Origin: Candidatus Fermentibacteraceae bacterium
GTDB taxonomy: Bacteria > Fermentibacterota > Fermentibacteria > Fermentibacterales > JCC-6
NCBI GenBank assembly: GCA_029932015.1
Contig: JAOZQW010000022.1
Coordinates: forward strand, 1-5,837
Length of the DNA: 5,837 nucleotides
Direction of reading: 5' to 3'
Below, piece by piece: positions 1 through 5,676 of this stretch. Numbering within the stretch: the stretch's first letter is position 1; every line of letters begins with the position of its first letter. The position numbers and the translations under genes are program-made. A model generated the notes under the pieces. It did no database searches and was not told where the DNA came from. It was given only the letters and a program-made list of their open reading frames with translations.

Positions 1-820
1 TCCTCATAACATCTCCGCATAGATACCATGAGAACTTCTGCTCTAATTCAGACATTTCCTTTCGATATTTGAAGCAGTTTGATTCGTCGATGGCTTCCTG
101 AGCTTTTGACACATGATATTTCCTTGAAATGTCATGTTGATATTTCCAGAATTCCAGACATTTCTCTGATGTTTCTTCTCCCAGAAATTCAAATAGTTTC
201 TCTAATGTATCTTGAAACGATAAAAGCAAATCCTCGTAGCGAATAATTATGCATCGATCCTGCATTGCCAAGGCTTGCTCATATACTAAAGTATTCCTTC
301 TGTAATAGTATGCAGCCCTTAACATTGAATAGCCACGTTTCCGATGTTTAGCATATTTCTTGATTGAAAGATAGAAATCTCTGAAGTCTCGGACAATATG
401 AACAAATATCGCAGAAGGCAGTAATTCCATCAATGCATGCATATGAAAAGTATTCCCGGGTGATTTCTCTGCCCATCGTAGTTTCCCTTTTGAGCTTGCA
501 TATTGACCGAAAAAGGAAGAAGCGAATTCAGCTCTATTGCTTTTGCATCGTTTGTATATTTTCTCGATATCAAGTGCATCGATGTGAGGGTATTTAATCA
601 AGCGATGCTTTACTTTTTCGAAGGCTTTCCTGGGAAATTCATTAGTTATCCCATCACCCAACTTAAGACTGTAGATGATATTCCGAATAGGGTTATTTAC
701 AGTAAACATCTCAGTTTCATATCCACATGCGATATTTGGGTGACTGTCAAGTATTGCACTAAGGAGAGTAGTGCCAGACCGCATGCAACCGCCAACAATT
801 ATTGGTTTTGTATTCTTCAA
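1..820 (-). CDS. Sulfotransferase, C-terminus cut by the left window edge
   Basis: The frame is open from 820 to the left edge, giving 273 residues with no stop, so the C-terminus is missing. It looks like a PAPS-dependent sulfotransferase, which moves a sulfuryl group from PAPS to a hydroxyl or amine of a sugar, lipid or peptide. Residues 10-18 (GGCMRSGTT) are the P-loop-like 5'-phosphosulfate loop. Residues 117-123 (AEKSPGN) are the conserved segment found in the Sulfotransfer_3 type. Residues 139-152 (FVHIVRDFRDFYLS) match the 3'-phosphate-binding strand and helix, with R144 and a following Ser. RYEDLL at 194-199 is the usual later motif. The TTG start at 820 has AGGAG at 829-833 with an 8-nt spacer. 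An in-frame TTG at 826 sits only 2 nt from the same site and is less likely. It is the last gene seen in the minus-strand glycan operon, 33 nt after the preceding glycosyltransferase. The acceptor cannot be inferred. The family call is strong. Confidence 0.9.
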   Translation of the reverse strand, partial: MKNTKPIIVGGCMRSGTTLLSAILDSHPNIACGYETEMFTVNNPIRNIIYSLKLGDGITNEFPRKAFEKVKHRLIKYPHIDALDIEKIYKRCKSNRAEFASSFFGQYASSKGKLRWAEKSPGNTFHMHALMELLPSAIFVHIVRDFRDFYLSIKKYAKHRKRGYSMLRAAYYYRRNTLVYEQALAMQDRCIIIRYEDLLLSFQDTLEKLFEFLGEETSEKCLEFWKYQHDISRKYHVSKAQEAIDESNCFKYRKEMSELEQKFSWYLCGDVMR

Positions 821-828
821 TAGCAATA

Positions 829-833
829 CTCCT
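829..833 (-). promoter_or_regulatory. Ribosome binding site that decides the TTG start of the sulfotransferase
   Basis: AGGAG on the minus strand lies 8 nt upstream of the TTG at 818-820. The nearest alternative, TTG at 824-826, would leave only 2 nt. No ATG or GTG precedes the P-loop in this frame, because the frame is closed by the TGA at 854-856, which is also the stop of the preceding gene. Confidence 0.6.
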
Positions 834-853
834 GTGGAAAACAGCAAATTGGC

Positions 854-1954
854 TCAATGAATGGATCTGGCTCTTTCATAACACTTCAAATAGAGATTCA
901 CGATTCTATCCCAATTATGCACACTCCTGATAGAATGAGATAGGGTAAGCGTTTTTGACTGCTCCATAGCGTAATTGTCAAAGAAGAACAACATTTTATC
1001 TCTAAGTGAATCTGAATCGCCATTATAAAATGGGATCCCGATGTTATCTGCAACAGCAAGATTTTCTGGAATATCACTGTAAATAACAGGTATGTTTAGG
1101 CTGATCAATTCTAGTAAAGTCATGCTTTGAGCTTCATAATCAGAAGGAAACAAAGCAACCATTGTGTTAGCATAGACAGACCATAAAGAATCATCCGAAA
1201 TAAAGCCCGTGAAAATCACTTTGTCAGATGCAGTTTTCCGCATTTGCTGATAGTATGACCCATCATATCCCGGTCCACCAACAACAACCAAAGGAATATC
1301 AACATTCAGCTTCGAATAGGCTTCAATAACCAAATGCAATCCCTTTGAAGGGATGATCCTTCCAGCAGAGAACAAAATATATCTATCGGGTTCGAGGCTC
1401 CATTTAGCTAAGGGTTCAGTTGAAATGCCAGAAGGCGTATTAAGACCATTTGGAATGTAATTAACTTCCCTCCCATACTTTCTTCTATAGTACTTCGCAT
1501 CAATGGGAGACACTGCAGTTATAACTTGTCCAGTATTCATGAAATTACGTTCAGCAAGTCTGGAAGCCATTTTGCGAATCACTCCAACTTCTTCACGCAT
1601 ATATACTCGTCCGTGAGAGGTTGCAACGATTGGATAGAGCTTCCTCAGTGATTTGGTGAACATACATGGATCAACACTGTGAATATGTACCAAATCATAT
1701 TTATCTTCTCTATTGCTAAGGTATTTTATCTCCTTTAGAACATGAGTAGGCATTTCTAGACTATAACGCTCTGATCCATCAAACCCAATTAGATCACAGC
1801 CTTTATAGGTTTCAAGCCCTTTGAAGTATGAATTGTAACCTAGAATAGAAACCTCATGGCCAAGAGCAACAAGTCGAGTTGCTACATTTTCAACTACAAC
1901 TTCAACACCATGATGGCCCGGAATACCTTTAGATCCGATAATGGCAATTCGCAC
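854..1954 (-). CDS. Glycosyltransferase, GT4 type with DUF1972-like N-terminus
   Basis: This 366-residue protein is a retaining GT-B glycosyltransferase, probably cytosolic and acting on a nucleotide-sugar donor. The N-terminal half opens with IAIIGSKGIPGHHGVEVVVE (residues 3-22), the pattern of the DUF1972/Glyco_transf_4 group seen in many rhamnosyl- and related transferases. The usual GG of GIPxxxGG is HG here. VHIHSVDP (89-96) and TSHGR (112-116) fit the family's acceptor-domain motifs. The C-terminal Glycos_transf_1 domain shows SAGRIIPSKGLHLVIEAY (196-213) and the E-x7-E nucleotide-sugar signature at E274 and E282. The start is GTG at 1952-1954, overlapping the TAG stop of the radical SAM gene by one base (TAGTG), with AGGA at 1961-1964 and a 6-nt spacer. 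This implies translational coupling. The donor and acceptor sugars cannot be told from sequence alone. Confidence 0.93.
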   Translation of the reverse strand: MRIAIIGSKGIPGHHGVEVVVENVATRLVALGHEVSILGYNSYFKGLETYKGCDLIGFDGSERYSLEMPTHVLKEIKYLSNREDKYDLVHIHSVDPCMFTKSLRKLYPIVATSHGRVYMREEVGVIRKMASRLAERNFMNTGQVITAVSPIDAKYYRRKYGREVNYIPNGLNTPSGISTEPLAKWSLEPDRYILFSAGRIIPSKGLHLVIEAYSKLNVDIPLVVVGGPGYDGSYYQQMRKTASDKVIFTGFISDDSLWSVYANTMVALFPSDYEAQSMTLLELISLNIPVIYSDIPENLAVADNIGIPFYNGDSDSLRDKMLFFFDNYAMEQSKTLTLSHSIRSVHNWDRIVNLYLKCYERARSIH

Positions 1955-2961
1955 TATTCATCCTGCAATCTGAAATCAGGTGTTTCACCATGAAGCATTT
2001 TGAGTTTCGATGATATTACCCATTTAACCGGATCAACCGGATGCTTCCGCATTGCTGGAACAGCTGTGCCTGTCATCCAGCAATTCTTTCTGCAGGACAC
2101 AACCTGCTTCCTGACCTGATCAGCCTGTTCACTATTCCAGATTTCATCAAATTCCTGTGTGTTCAAATCCCCCATGATCATCGGTTCATCTGAGCCGTTA
2201 CATGCAAGCATGAATCCATGAGGATCAATGAAAAACGACTCAGATGCTGCACCACATGGCAATGTTCTTTTAACACCTTTGATATGATGGAGTAAACCCA
2301 GATTGATATATGCTCTGAACCAGTCTTTTATTCTCCCCCTAAAACTTCGTCTACTGGAAGTAAGAAGCGCAGTAATGAACTGTTTCATTGTTTCTTCCGC
2401 TTCCTGCTTGTTTGCTATTGTATTATCGGATTTGTGAAAATAGAAAGAATTATGAACCACTGCATTGGCTAGCTGGCAATCCATCTGAACACACATATTG
2501 TAAACATCAAGGAGATCTCTTACATTTTCACCTGAGATCGTCATGGCAAAACCGAGATTTGTTACTCTATTTGCCCTGAGTTTCAAGAATGTTCGTAATG
2601 CATGATCAAAACCGTTTTTCAGACCTCTAAGCCTATCATTTACTTCGGGAAGTCCTTCTATGCTTATCCGGATACAAAGCTCAGGATGCTTCAGCGTAAT
2701 CTTATCAAGAACATCAGTCAGATAGCCATTTGTGCTTATCTCAAGATGATCGGTCTTTGTGCTAAGAATTTCAACAATCCTCGGAAGGTCCTGCCGTAAC
2801 GTAGGATCACCACCAGTGATATTCAAACGTTTTATGCCGGTTGGCAGTTTTCTGAGTATTTCAGGATCAAACTCTTCAGAAGGAGAGGTTGGGTATTTCC
2901 ATATCTCGCACATGCCACATCGCGCATTACAGCGATATGTGGTGATGATATTAGCTTCCAT
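1954..2961 (-). CDS. Radical SAM enzyme with SPASM-like C-terminal cysteines
   Basis: This 335-residue protein has the radical SAM [4Fe-4S] motif CNARCGMC, with C11, C15 and C18 in the C-x3-C-x2-C spacing. ITGGDP (48-53) is the SAM-binding GGEP-type motif with Asp for Glu. ISTNGY (75-80) and IRISIEG (97-103) follow as later barrel strands. The C-terminal part holds C236, C254, C290 and C294 (the last two as C-x3-C) around an FIDPHGFMLAC segment. That matches a SPASM or related auxiliary-cluster domain, probably with one extra cluster. Family members perform radical chemistry on peptides, sugars or other small substrates. The substrate here is unknown. The gene begins 3 nt after the upstream glycosyltransferase stop and overlaps the next glycosyltransferase start by 1 nt, so it is made together with two sugar transferases. 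AAGGAAG upstream gives a somewhat long spacer to the ATG. The Cys motif lies close to the N-terminus but within normal range. Confidence 0.93.
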   Translation of the reverse strand: MEANIITTYRCNARCGMCEIWKYPTSPSEEFDPEILRKLPTGIKRLNITGGDPTLRQDLPRIVEILSTKTDHLEISTNGYLTDVLDKITLKHPELCIRISIEGLPEVNDRLRGLKNGFDHALRTFLKLRANRVTNLGFAMTISGENVRDLLDVYNMCVQMDCQLANAVVHNSFYFHKSDNTIANKQEAEETMKQFITALLTSSRRSFRGRIKDWFRAYINLGLLHHIKGVKRTLPCGAASESFFIDPHGFMLACNGSDEPMIMGDLNTQEFDEIWNSEQADQVRKQVVSCRKNCWMTGTAVPAMRKHPVDPVKWVISSKLKMLHGETPDFRLQDE

Positions 2962-2964
2962 TCG

Positions 2965-4218
2965 TTATTCACTTCCTTGAAGAACATCAGAATAGAGTTT
3001 AAGAAGCTTTGAAATATACGCATTTTTGGAGAATTCGGTTTTTACCATGTTCCATCCGTTAATACCCATTTGTTTCGCTGCTTCAGTATCGTTATTCAGC
3101 AGTATTAATGCGTCTGTGAGACCGTCTACTGAGCCAGGTTCGAACAGTATGCCTGTTTCTCCATTCAGTACCATTTCCGGTATACCCCCAATATTAGAAG
3201 CAATGACAGGTCTTGCAAAAGAGAATGCTTCTAATATCGAAAGGGGCAAATTTTCATACCATACAGATGGAAGTATCATGCATCTGGCATTACGATAGTA
3301 CTGTGCGATTTCTTCAGAGGAATCTATCTGACCAGCAAAAACATATCTATCTTCTGGCAACAGTTCGGAAGCAAGTATTCTGAGTTCATTATCAGCATCT
3401 CCAGATCCTACAATTACCAGCTTCCCTGATATCCTGTGATATGAATCAGCAAATGCCCTTATCAGGAGTGCAATGCCTTTTCCTCTTGATAATCTGCCGA
3501 TGAATAAGAAATCCGAGCCTGATGACTCCGGTTTCATTTCAGGCTTCAGTGGAGAGAAATTCGGGATAACTCTGAGAGGACAATCTGTTACATTCCGACT
3601 CACAATTAACTCTTTCAGAAAACTACTTGGTAAAATGAAGCATTGAGGGTAGTTGTAGTATCCACCAAGATAGTTGAAAGCGCTTTCAGTTCCTGCTAGA
3701 ACACTAGCTAAGAAGCTGCCTTTCTTACACCGCCTTCTGACAATACAGAGTGGGGATCCCTCGCCGGGATTTTCACATCTCTTGCCTATAGTCTCATTGA
3801 ACAATGTTGTATTCGGGCAGATCAATTTGTAATCATGCAGTGTCCAGACAAATGGAATGTGCTTGACTTTCAGAGCATCAAGCACAGACATGGTCAGCTG
3901 ATGATGAACGCTGTGAACATGAGCAATGTCAAATGGGCCATGCAAGTCAATAAACTCCGCAGCGGCTTTCTTCGCTGGCAAAGAGTAAATTGAACGCAGA
4001 GCCTTAAATAGACCTCTCGGTGTTTTTTTTTGATGGATCTCACGAAAATCAACTCTCGGAGCAAATGGACCAGGTAAATCAACTACATTCTTCTCATCCT
4101 GCATCCCGAATAAGAGTACTTCGTGCCCTCTCTCCCTCAGCCCTTCCACAACAGAGAAGGCGTGATTACTGTCACCACCGCGTGGGTAGAGATAAGTAAC
4201 TACGAACAGTATTTTCAT
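2965..4218 (-). CDS. Glycosyltransferase, GT4 family
   Basis: This 417-residue GT-B enzyme would add a sugar from an activated donor during glycan assembly at the inner face of the membrane. MKILFVVTYLYPRGGDSNHA (1-20) is the start of a Glyco_transf_4 domain. HVHSVHH (100-106) and TLHDYKLICP (126-135) are typical of a GT4 subgroup that also carries spaced cysteines, seen here as C134, C148, C158 and C164, which might bind a metal or form disulfides. The Glycos_transf_1 domain has FLFIGRLSRGKGIALLIRAF (237-256), then the E-x7-E signature at E322 and E330, then SNIGGIPEMVLNGETGILFE (341-360). The length is normal. ATG at 4216-4218 overlaps the stop of an upstream short frame as ATGA. No strong Shine-Dalgarno site precedes it, so coupling to upstream translation is plausible. 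A run of nine A lies within codons 63-66. The donor and linkage are unknown. Confidence 0.94.
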   Translation of the reverse strand: MKILFVVTYLYPRGGDSNHAFSVVEGLRERGHEVLLFGMQDEKNVVDLPGPFAPRVDFREIHQKKTPRGLFKALRSIYSLPAKKAAAEFIDLHGPFDIAHVHSVHHQLTMSVLDALKVKHIPFVWTLHDYKLICPNTTLFNETIGKRCENPGEGSPLCIVRRRCKKGSFLASVLAGTESAFNYLGGYYNYPQCFILPSSFLKELIVSRNVTDCPLRVIPNFSPLKPEMKPESSGSDFLFIGRLSRGKGIALLIRAFADSYHRISGKLVIVGSGDADNELRILASELLPEDRYVFAGQIDSSEEIAQYYRNARCMILPSVWYENLPLSILEAFSFARPVIASNIGGIPEMVLNGETGILFEPGSVDGLTDALILLNNDTEAAKQMGINGWNMVKTEFSKNAYISKLLKLYSDVLQGSE

Positions 4219-4400
4219 TCTTCACTATTCTCAATACAATATTTCCGATTGACATTTTTAACAGCAGTAACAATGCTGTTTATCATACCGGATACTTCAA
4301 TTTCATTCGGGCAGTCTTCGCACCTACTCGCAAAAGACTCGATTCTCCCGTAGAAGGGATTCCCGCTCAGATAGAAATGTCTCCAGTTTCTCTCGTACAA
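4215..4400 (-). CDS. Short frame (61 codons) coupled to the glycosyltransferase, probably the 3' end of a broken gene
   Basis: From the TTG at 4400 this frame encodes 61 residues, including NPFYGRIESFASRCEDCP with a C-x2-C pair, and it stops at TGA 4215-4217. The stop overlaps the ATG of the GT4 gene as ATGA, the classic coupled junction, which supports this frame being translated or having been so. No Shine-Dalgarno site precedes the TTG. The frame is closed just upstream by a TAG near 4410-4412, so it is not a convincing complete gene. I do not recognise the protein. It is best read as the surviving C-terminus of a gene whose earlier parts lie in the other two frames up to 4607. The alternative is a genuine small protein that serves as a coupling leader. 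Confidence 0.35.
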   Translation of the reverse strand: MYERNWRHFYLSGNPFYGRIESFASRCEDCPNEIEVSGMINSIVTAVKNVNRKYCIENSEE

Positions 4401-4607
4401 AAGTTGTGTCTACTGTATTCAGTGCAACAGTTGTCCTATCCTGAGAAATAAGCAATAGGAATCTTGATTTCAAGTTATTCCGGAAATTTTCCAAACTTTC
4501 ATATTCGTCCCGATAAAACCTCCGAATCCTGCCTGAAAGTGACCATACTGCCCGAACTCATCCACCGTCAATGAAGATACTCTCTTATTTTCGCGAAACT
4601 CCCGCAT
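4215..4607 (-). pseudogene. Probable frameshifted gene remnant upstream of the glycan operon
   Basis: Three open stretches follow one another on the minus strand in different frames. The first starts at ATG 4605-4607, with GAGG-like bases about 10 nt upstream, and runs 45 codons to TGA 4470-4472, including VSSLTVDEFGQYGHFQAGFG. The second is open from 4557 to TAG 4324-4326 and includes YESLENFRNNLKSRFLLLIS. The third runs from about 4409 to TGA 4215-4217. Each reads like ordinary protein, and they overlap as expected for a single gene carrying two frameshifts, either real or from assembly error. I recognise no family in any piece. A chance run of open frames in fairly A+T-rich intergenic DNA is the main alternative. 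The coupled ATGA junction at the 3' end argues that at least the last part was a gene. Confidence 0.4.
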
Positions 4608-4732
4608 TGAGAGAATACCTCACCCATTAATAGCTCGATTGCGGAGTTACTAACCGACTTCTATCTCAGAATACCTGCATAACCAGAAGCTTGTGGTTCC
4701 CGGGAGAGTCCGGGCCTGAAAACGTGACATAC
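4608..4732. other. Non-coding stretch upstream of the minus-strand operon
   Basis: No convincing gene is seen here. It holds a 9-bp direct repeat (AGAATACCT at 4612-4620 and 4668-4676, the first copy running 9 bases into the remnant side of 4620) and a small G+C-rich inverted repeat, CCCGG at 4699-4703 and CCGGG at 4710-4714 with a 6-nt loop. I could not place a credible promoter for the minus-strand genes by eye. With the remnant at 4215-4607 this makes about 600 bases without a confident intact gene. Base composition becomes richer in G+C from about 4690 onward. Confidence 0.4.
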
Positions 4733-4763
4733 GCACGAAATGAGGCCCGGCCTCAATTCGTGC
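4733..4763. repeat. Hairpin repeat, copy 1, extended near-perfect palindrome
   Basis: The arms GCACGAAATGAGGCC (4733-4747) and GGCCTCAATTCGTGC (4749-4763) are complementary at 14 of 15 positions around a single central C. The first 25 bases (4733-4757) recur in the same orientation at 5064-5088 with two differences. C14 and G18 of the element become T and A, so the stem pair is kept. The palindrome ends 5 bp before the proposed -35 of the small zinc-ribbon gene. It could be a protein-binding site, a terminator-like hairpin or a dispersed genomic repeat. Confidence 0.75.
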
Positions 4764-4768
4764 ATGAC

Positions 4769-4797
4769 TTGTGCTACGGCAATTGCTGAAGTATATA
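4769..4797 (+). promoter_or_regulatory. Possible sigma-70-type promoter for the zinc-ribbon gene
   Basis: TTGTGC at 4769-4774 and TATATA at 4792-4797 are separated by 17 bp. Both hexamers are only partial matches to consensus. Transcription from here would begin near 4804, giving a leader of about 36 nt to the GTG at 4840. This fits the GTG start better than the ATG at 4816, which would have almost no leader. Confidence 0.3.
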
Positions 4798-4827
4798 GTT
4801 TACTACTAATGTGTTATGGTATTTACG

Positions 4828-4834
4828 AAAGAGG
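4828..4834 (+). promoter_or_regulatory. Ribosome binding site that decides the GTG start
   Basis: AAAGAGG lies 5 nt upstream of the in-frame GTG at 4840-4842. The longer reading from ATG 4816 has no comparable site in front of it and would place this Shine-Dalgarno sequence inside the coding region. The GTG start is therefore preferred. Confidence 0.55.
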
Positions 4835-4839
4835 TAATA

Positions 4840-4998
4840 GTGGATACTTACAGGGCTTTGGCTGATTGCACCAACTGCAAAAGGGAATCCCAGCATAATG
4901 TGCCCAAGGGCACAACAATCGCGGACTTCCTCAGGGAAGTGAAATGCCCGCACTGCGGTTGTGAGACAGTTATAAAGTCAATTAGCCAACCTAGTTAA
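4840..4998 (+). CDS. Small zinc-ribbon protein (52 residues)
   Basis: From GTG 4840 this gene encodes 52 residues and ends at TAA 4996-4998. Two knuckles, C10-T-N-C13 and C36-P-H-C39-G-C41, are about 22 residues apart. This is the layout of a treble-clef or rubredoxin-type zinc ribbon that binds one Zn through four cysteines. A short helix, TTIADFLREV (25-34), precedes the second knuckle. Such mini-ribbons may be RNA- or protein-binding, or redox or structural accessories; no specific role can be assigned. An upstream in-frame ATG at 4816 would add 8 residues (MVFTKEVI), but the Shine-Dalgarno placement favours GTG. The gene stands alone, oriented away from the glycan operon and convergent with the downstream membrane-protein gene. 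It lies between two copies of a 25-bp hairpin repeat. Confidence 0.75.
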   Translation: MDTYRALADCTNCKRESQHNVPKGTTIADFLREVKCPHCGCETVIKSISQPS

Positions 4999-5035
4999 GC
5001 GGCTGCCAACTTCTGCATCTTCTCATTATCAGGGG

Positions 5036-5060
5036 TGGATGAGATTGTCTAATCCATTTT
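5036..5060 (+). terminator. Weak intrinsic terminator candidate after the zinc-ribbon gene
   Basis: TGGAT (5036-5040) pairs with ATCCA (5052-5056). After one G/A mismatch, AGA (5042-5044) pairs with TCT (5048-5050) around a TTG loop. TTTT follows at 5057-5060. The stem has little G+C, so efficiency would be modest. It lies 37 nt after the stop codon. Confidence 0.35.
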
Positions 5061-5063
5061 ATA

Positions 5064-5088
5064 GCACGAAATGAGGTCCGACCTCAAT
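5064..5088. repeat. Hairpin repeat, copy 2, between convergent genes
   Basis: This is the same 25-bp element as 4733-4757, matching at 23 of 25 positions. The stem TGAGGTC/GACCTCA (5072-5078 and 5080-5086) is perfect around one central C. The outer right arm TTCGTGC present in copy 1 is absent. It lies 2 nt past the stop of the minus-strand membrane-protein gene and 65 nt past the zinc-ribbon gene, where a bidirectional terminator would be expected. On the minus strand the stem is followed by TTTCG, a weak T tail. Confidence 0.7.
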
Positions 5089-5090
5089 CT

Positions 5091-5546
5091 TCAGAGGAGC
5101 ATTATGTCTTCGGGGTTATCGGGGCTCACCTTGATCTTGACTGTGGCTCCCTGCTGATACCGGGAAAGAGCAAGCAGGGGGATGACCTTCTTCAGCACTA
5201 CCTCACCAGGCGGATGGATAGGGGAATTGACGAACAGCTTGAACCTGAGACGTGGCTGGTTGTTGATGTAGGTGCCGGTCTCGCCAACCTCCAGGATGGT
5301 CGCTTCGGCATCCATCCAGGTTTTCTCCCTTATCTCACGCCTGCGGTTGGAAAGGTATGCCCAGAGAACGACCGTGCTGTTGGTGAGAAGAAACATTCCG
5401 GCCATGCCCCAGAAAAAGATGTTCAGGGGATGCCCGTCGTCTGTTTTGGCATCAGGTGACACCAGAAATCCGGCGATGATGAAGCCGATGATGATCACGC
5501 CGAATATTCCGAACACACCCCAGTTGATCTTCATTCTCATACCCAT
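5091..5546 (-). CDS. Two-helix membrane protein with a DUF3592-like C-terminal domain
   Basis: This 151-residue protein has two predicted membrane helices, about residues 10-29 (GVFGIFGVIIIGFIIAGFLV) and 41-66. A basic segment, NRRREIREK (67-75), follows and should face the cytoplasm. The soluble part (about 78-151) has the pattern A-T-I-L-x-V-x-x-T-G-T-x-I-N-N-Q-P, then VIPLLALSRYQQGATVKIKV and a final PDNPEDIML. That resembles the small beta-domain repeated in DUF3592-type and related proteins. Its function is unknown. Three in-frame ATGs lie close together (5546, 5540 and 5534), and no clear Shine-Dalgarno site picks between them; 5546 gives the longest reading. It is convergent with the zinc-ribbon gene and divergent from the gene at 5677. 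Its higher G+C content sets it apart from the glycan genes. Confidence 0.8.
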   Translation of the reverse strand: MGMRMKINWGVFGIFGVIIIGFIIAGFLVSPDAKTDDGHPLNIFFWGMAGMFLLTNSTVVLWAYLSNRRREIREKTWMDAEATILEVGETGTYINNQPRLRFKLFVNSPIHPPGEVVLKKVIPLLALSRYQQGATVKIKVSPDNPEDIMLL

Positions 5547-5606
5547 GTATGGAAGATAGACCTGCCCGGTCAGCGGGACAAGACCCCGGCTTGAGCGACA
5601 CTGGCA

Positions 5607-5643
5607 TTGAATAGAATTGCCCGGTATTTGTATACAGTATGAT
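5607..5643 (+). promoter_or_regulatory. Possible promoter region for the right-edge gene
   Basis: Two weak pairings are visible: TTGAAT (5607-5612) with TATACA (5631-5636) at 18 bp, and TTGCCC (5617-5622) with TATGAT (5638-5643) at 15 bp. Either would leave a short leader before the Shine-Dalgarno site at 5662-5667. I cannot choose between them by eye. Confidence 0.25.
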
Positions 5644-5676
5644 GAGAGATCGCTCCACCCTAAGGAGATGTCAGAT

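Noticed and set aside
503..823. Plus-strand open frame of 106 codons
   Set aside because: It lies antisense to the sulfotransferase, whose frame carries clear family motifs, and its own translation shows no recognisable features.
2388..3298. Several plus-strand open frames of 63-90 codons
   Set aside because: They are antisense to the radical SAM and GT4 genes, lack ribosome binding sites and show no domain signal.
4123..4353. Plus-strand open frame of 76 codons across the GT4 start
   Set aside because: It is antisense to the start of the GT4 gene and its coupled upstream frame, and has no supporting signal.
4612..4676. AGAATACCT repeated 56 bp apart as a transposition target duplication
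   Set aside because: Only 56 bp separate the copies, with no terminal inverted repeats or transposase between them; it is more likely chance or a weak regulatory repeat.
4661..4765. Minus-strand open frame of 34 codons starting MHELRPG
   Set aside because: Its first part is simply the translated palindrome at 4733-4763, with no ribosome binding site and no later similarity that I recognise.
4733..5088. Integron gene cassette with attC-type sites
   Set aside because: The hairpins lack the attC core GTTRRRY sites and extrahelical-base layout, and no integrase gene is present in the window.
5214..5559. Plus-strand open frames of 81 and 95 codons opposite the membrane-protein gene
   Set aside because: The minus-strand frame has two membrane helices and a recognisable C-terminal domain; the plus-strand frames look like shadows in G+C-rich DNA.
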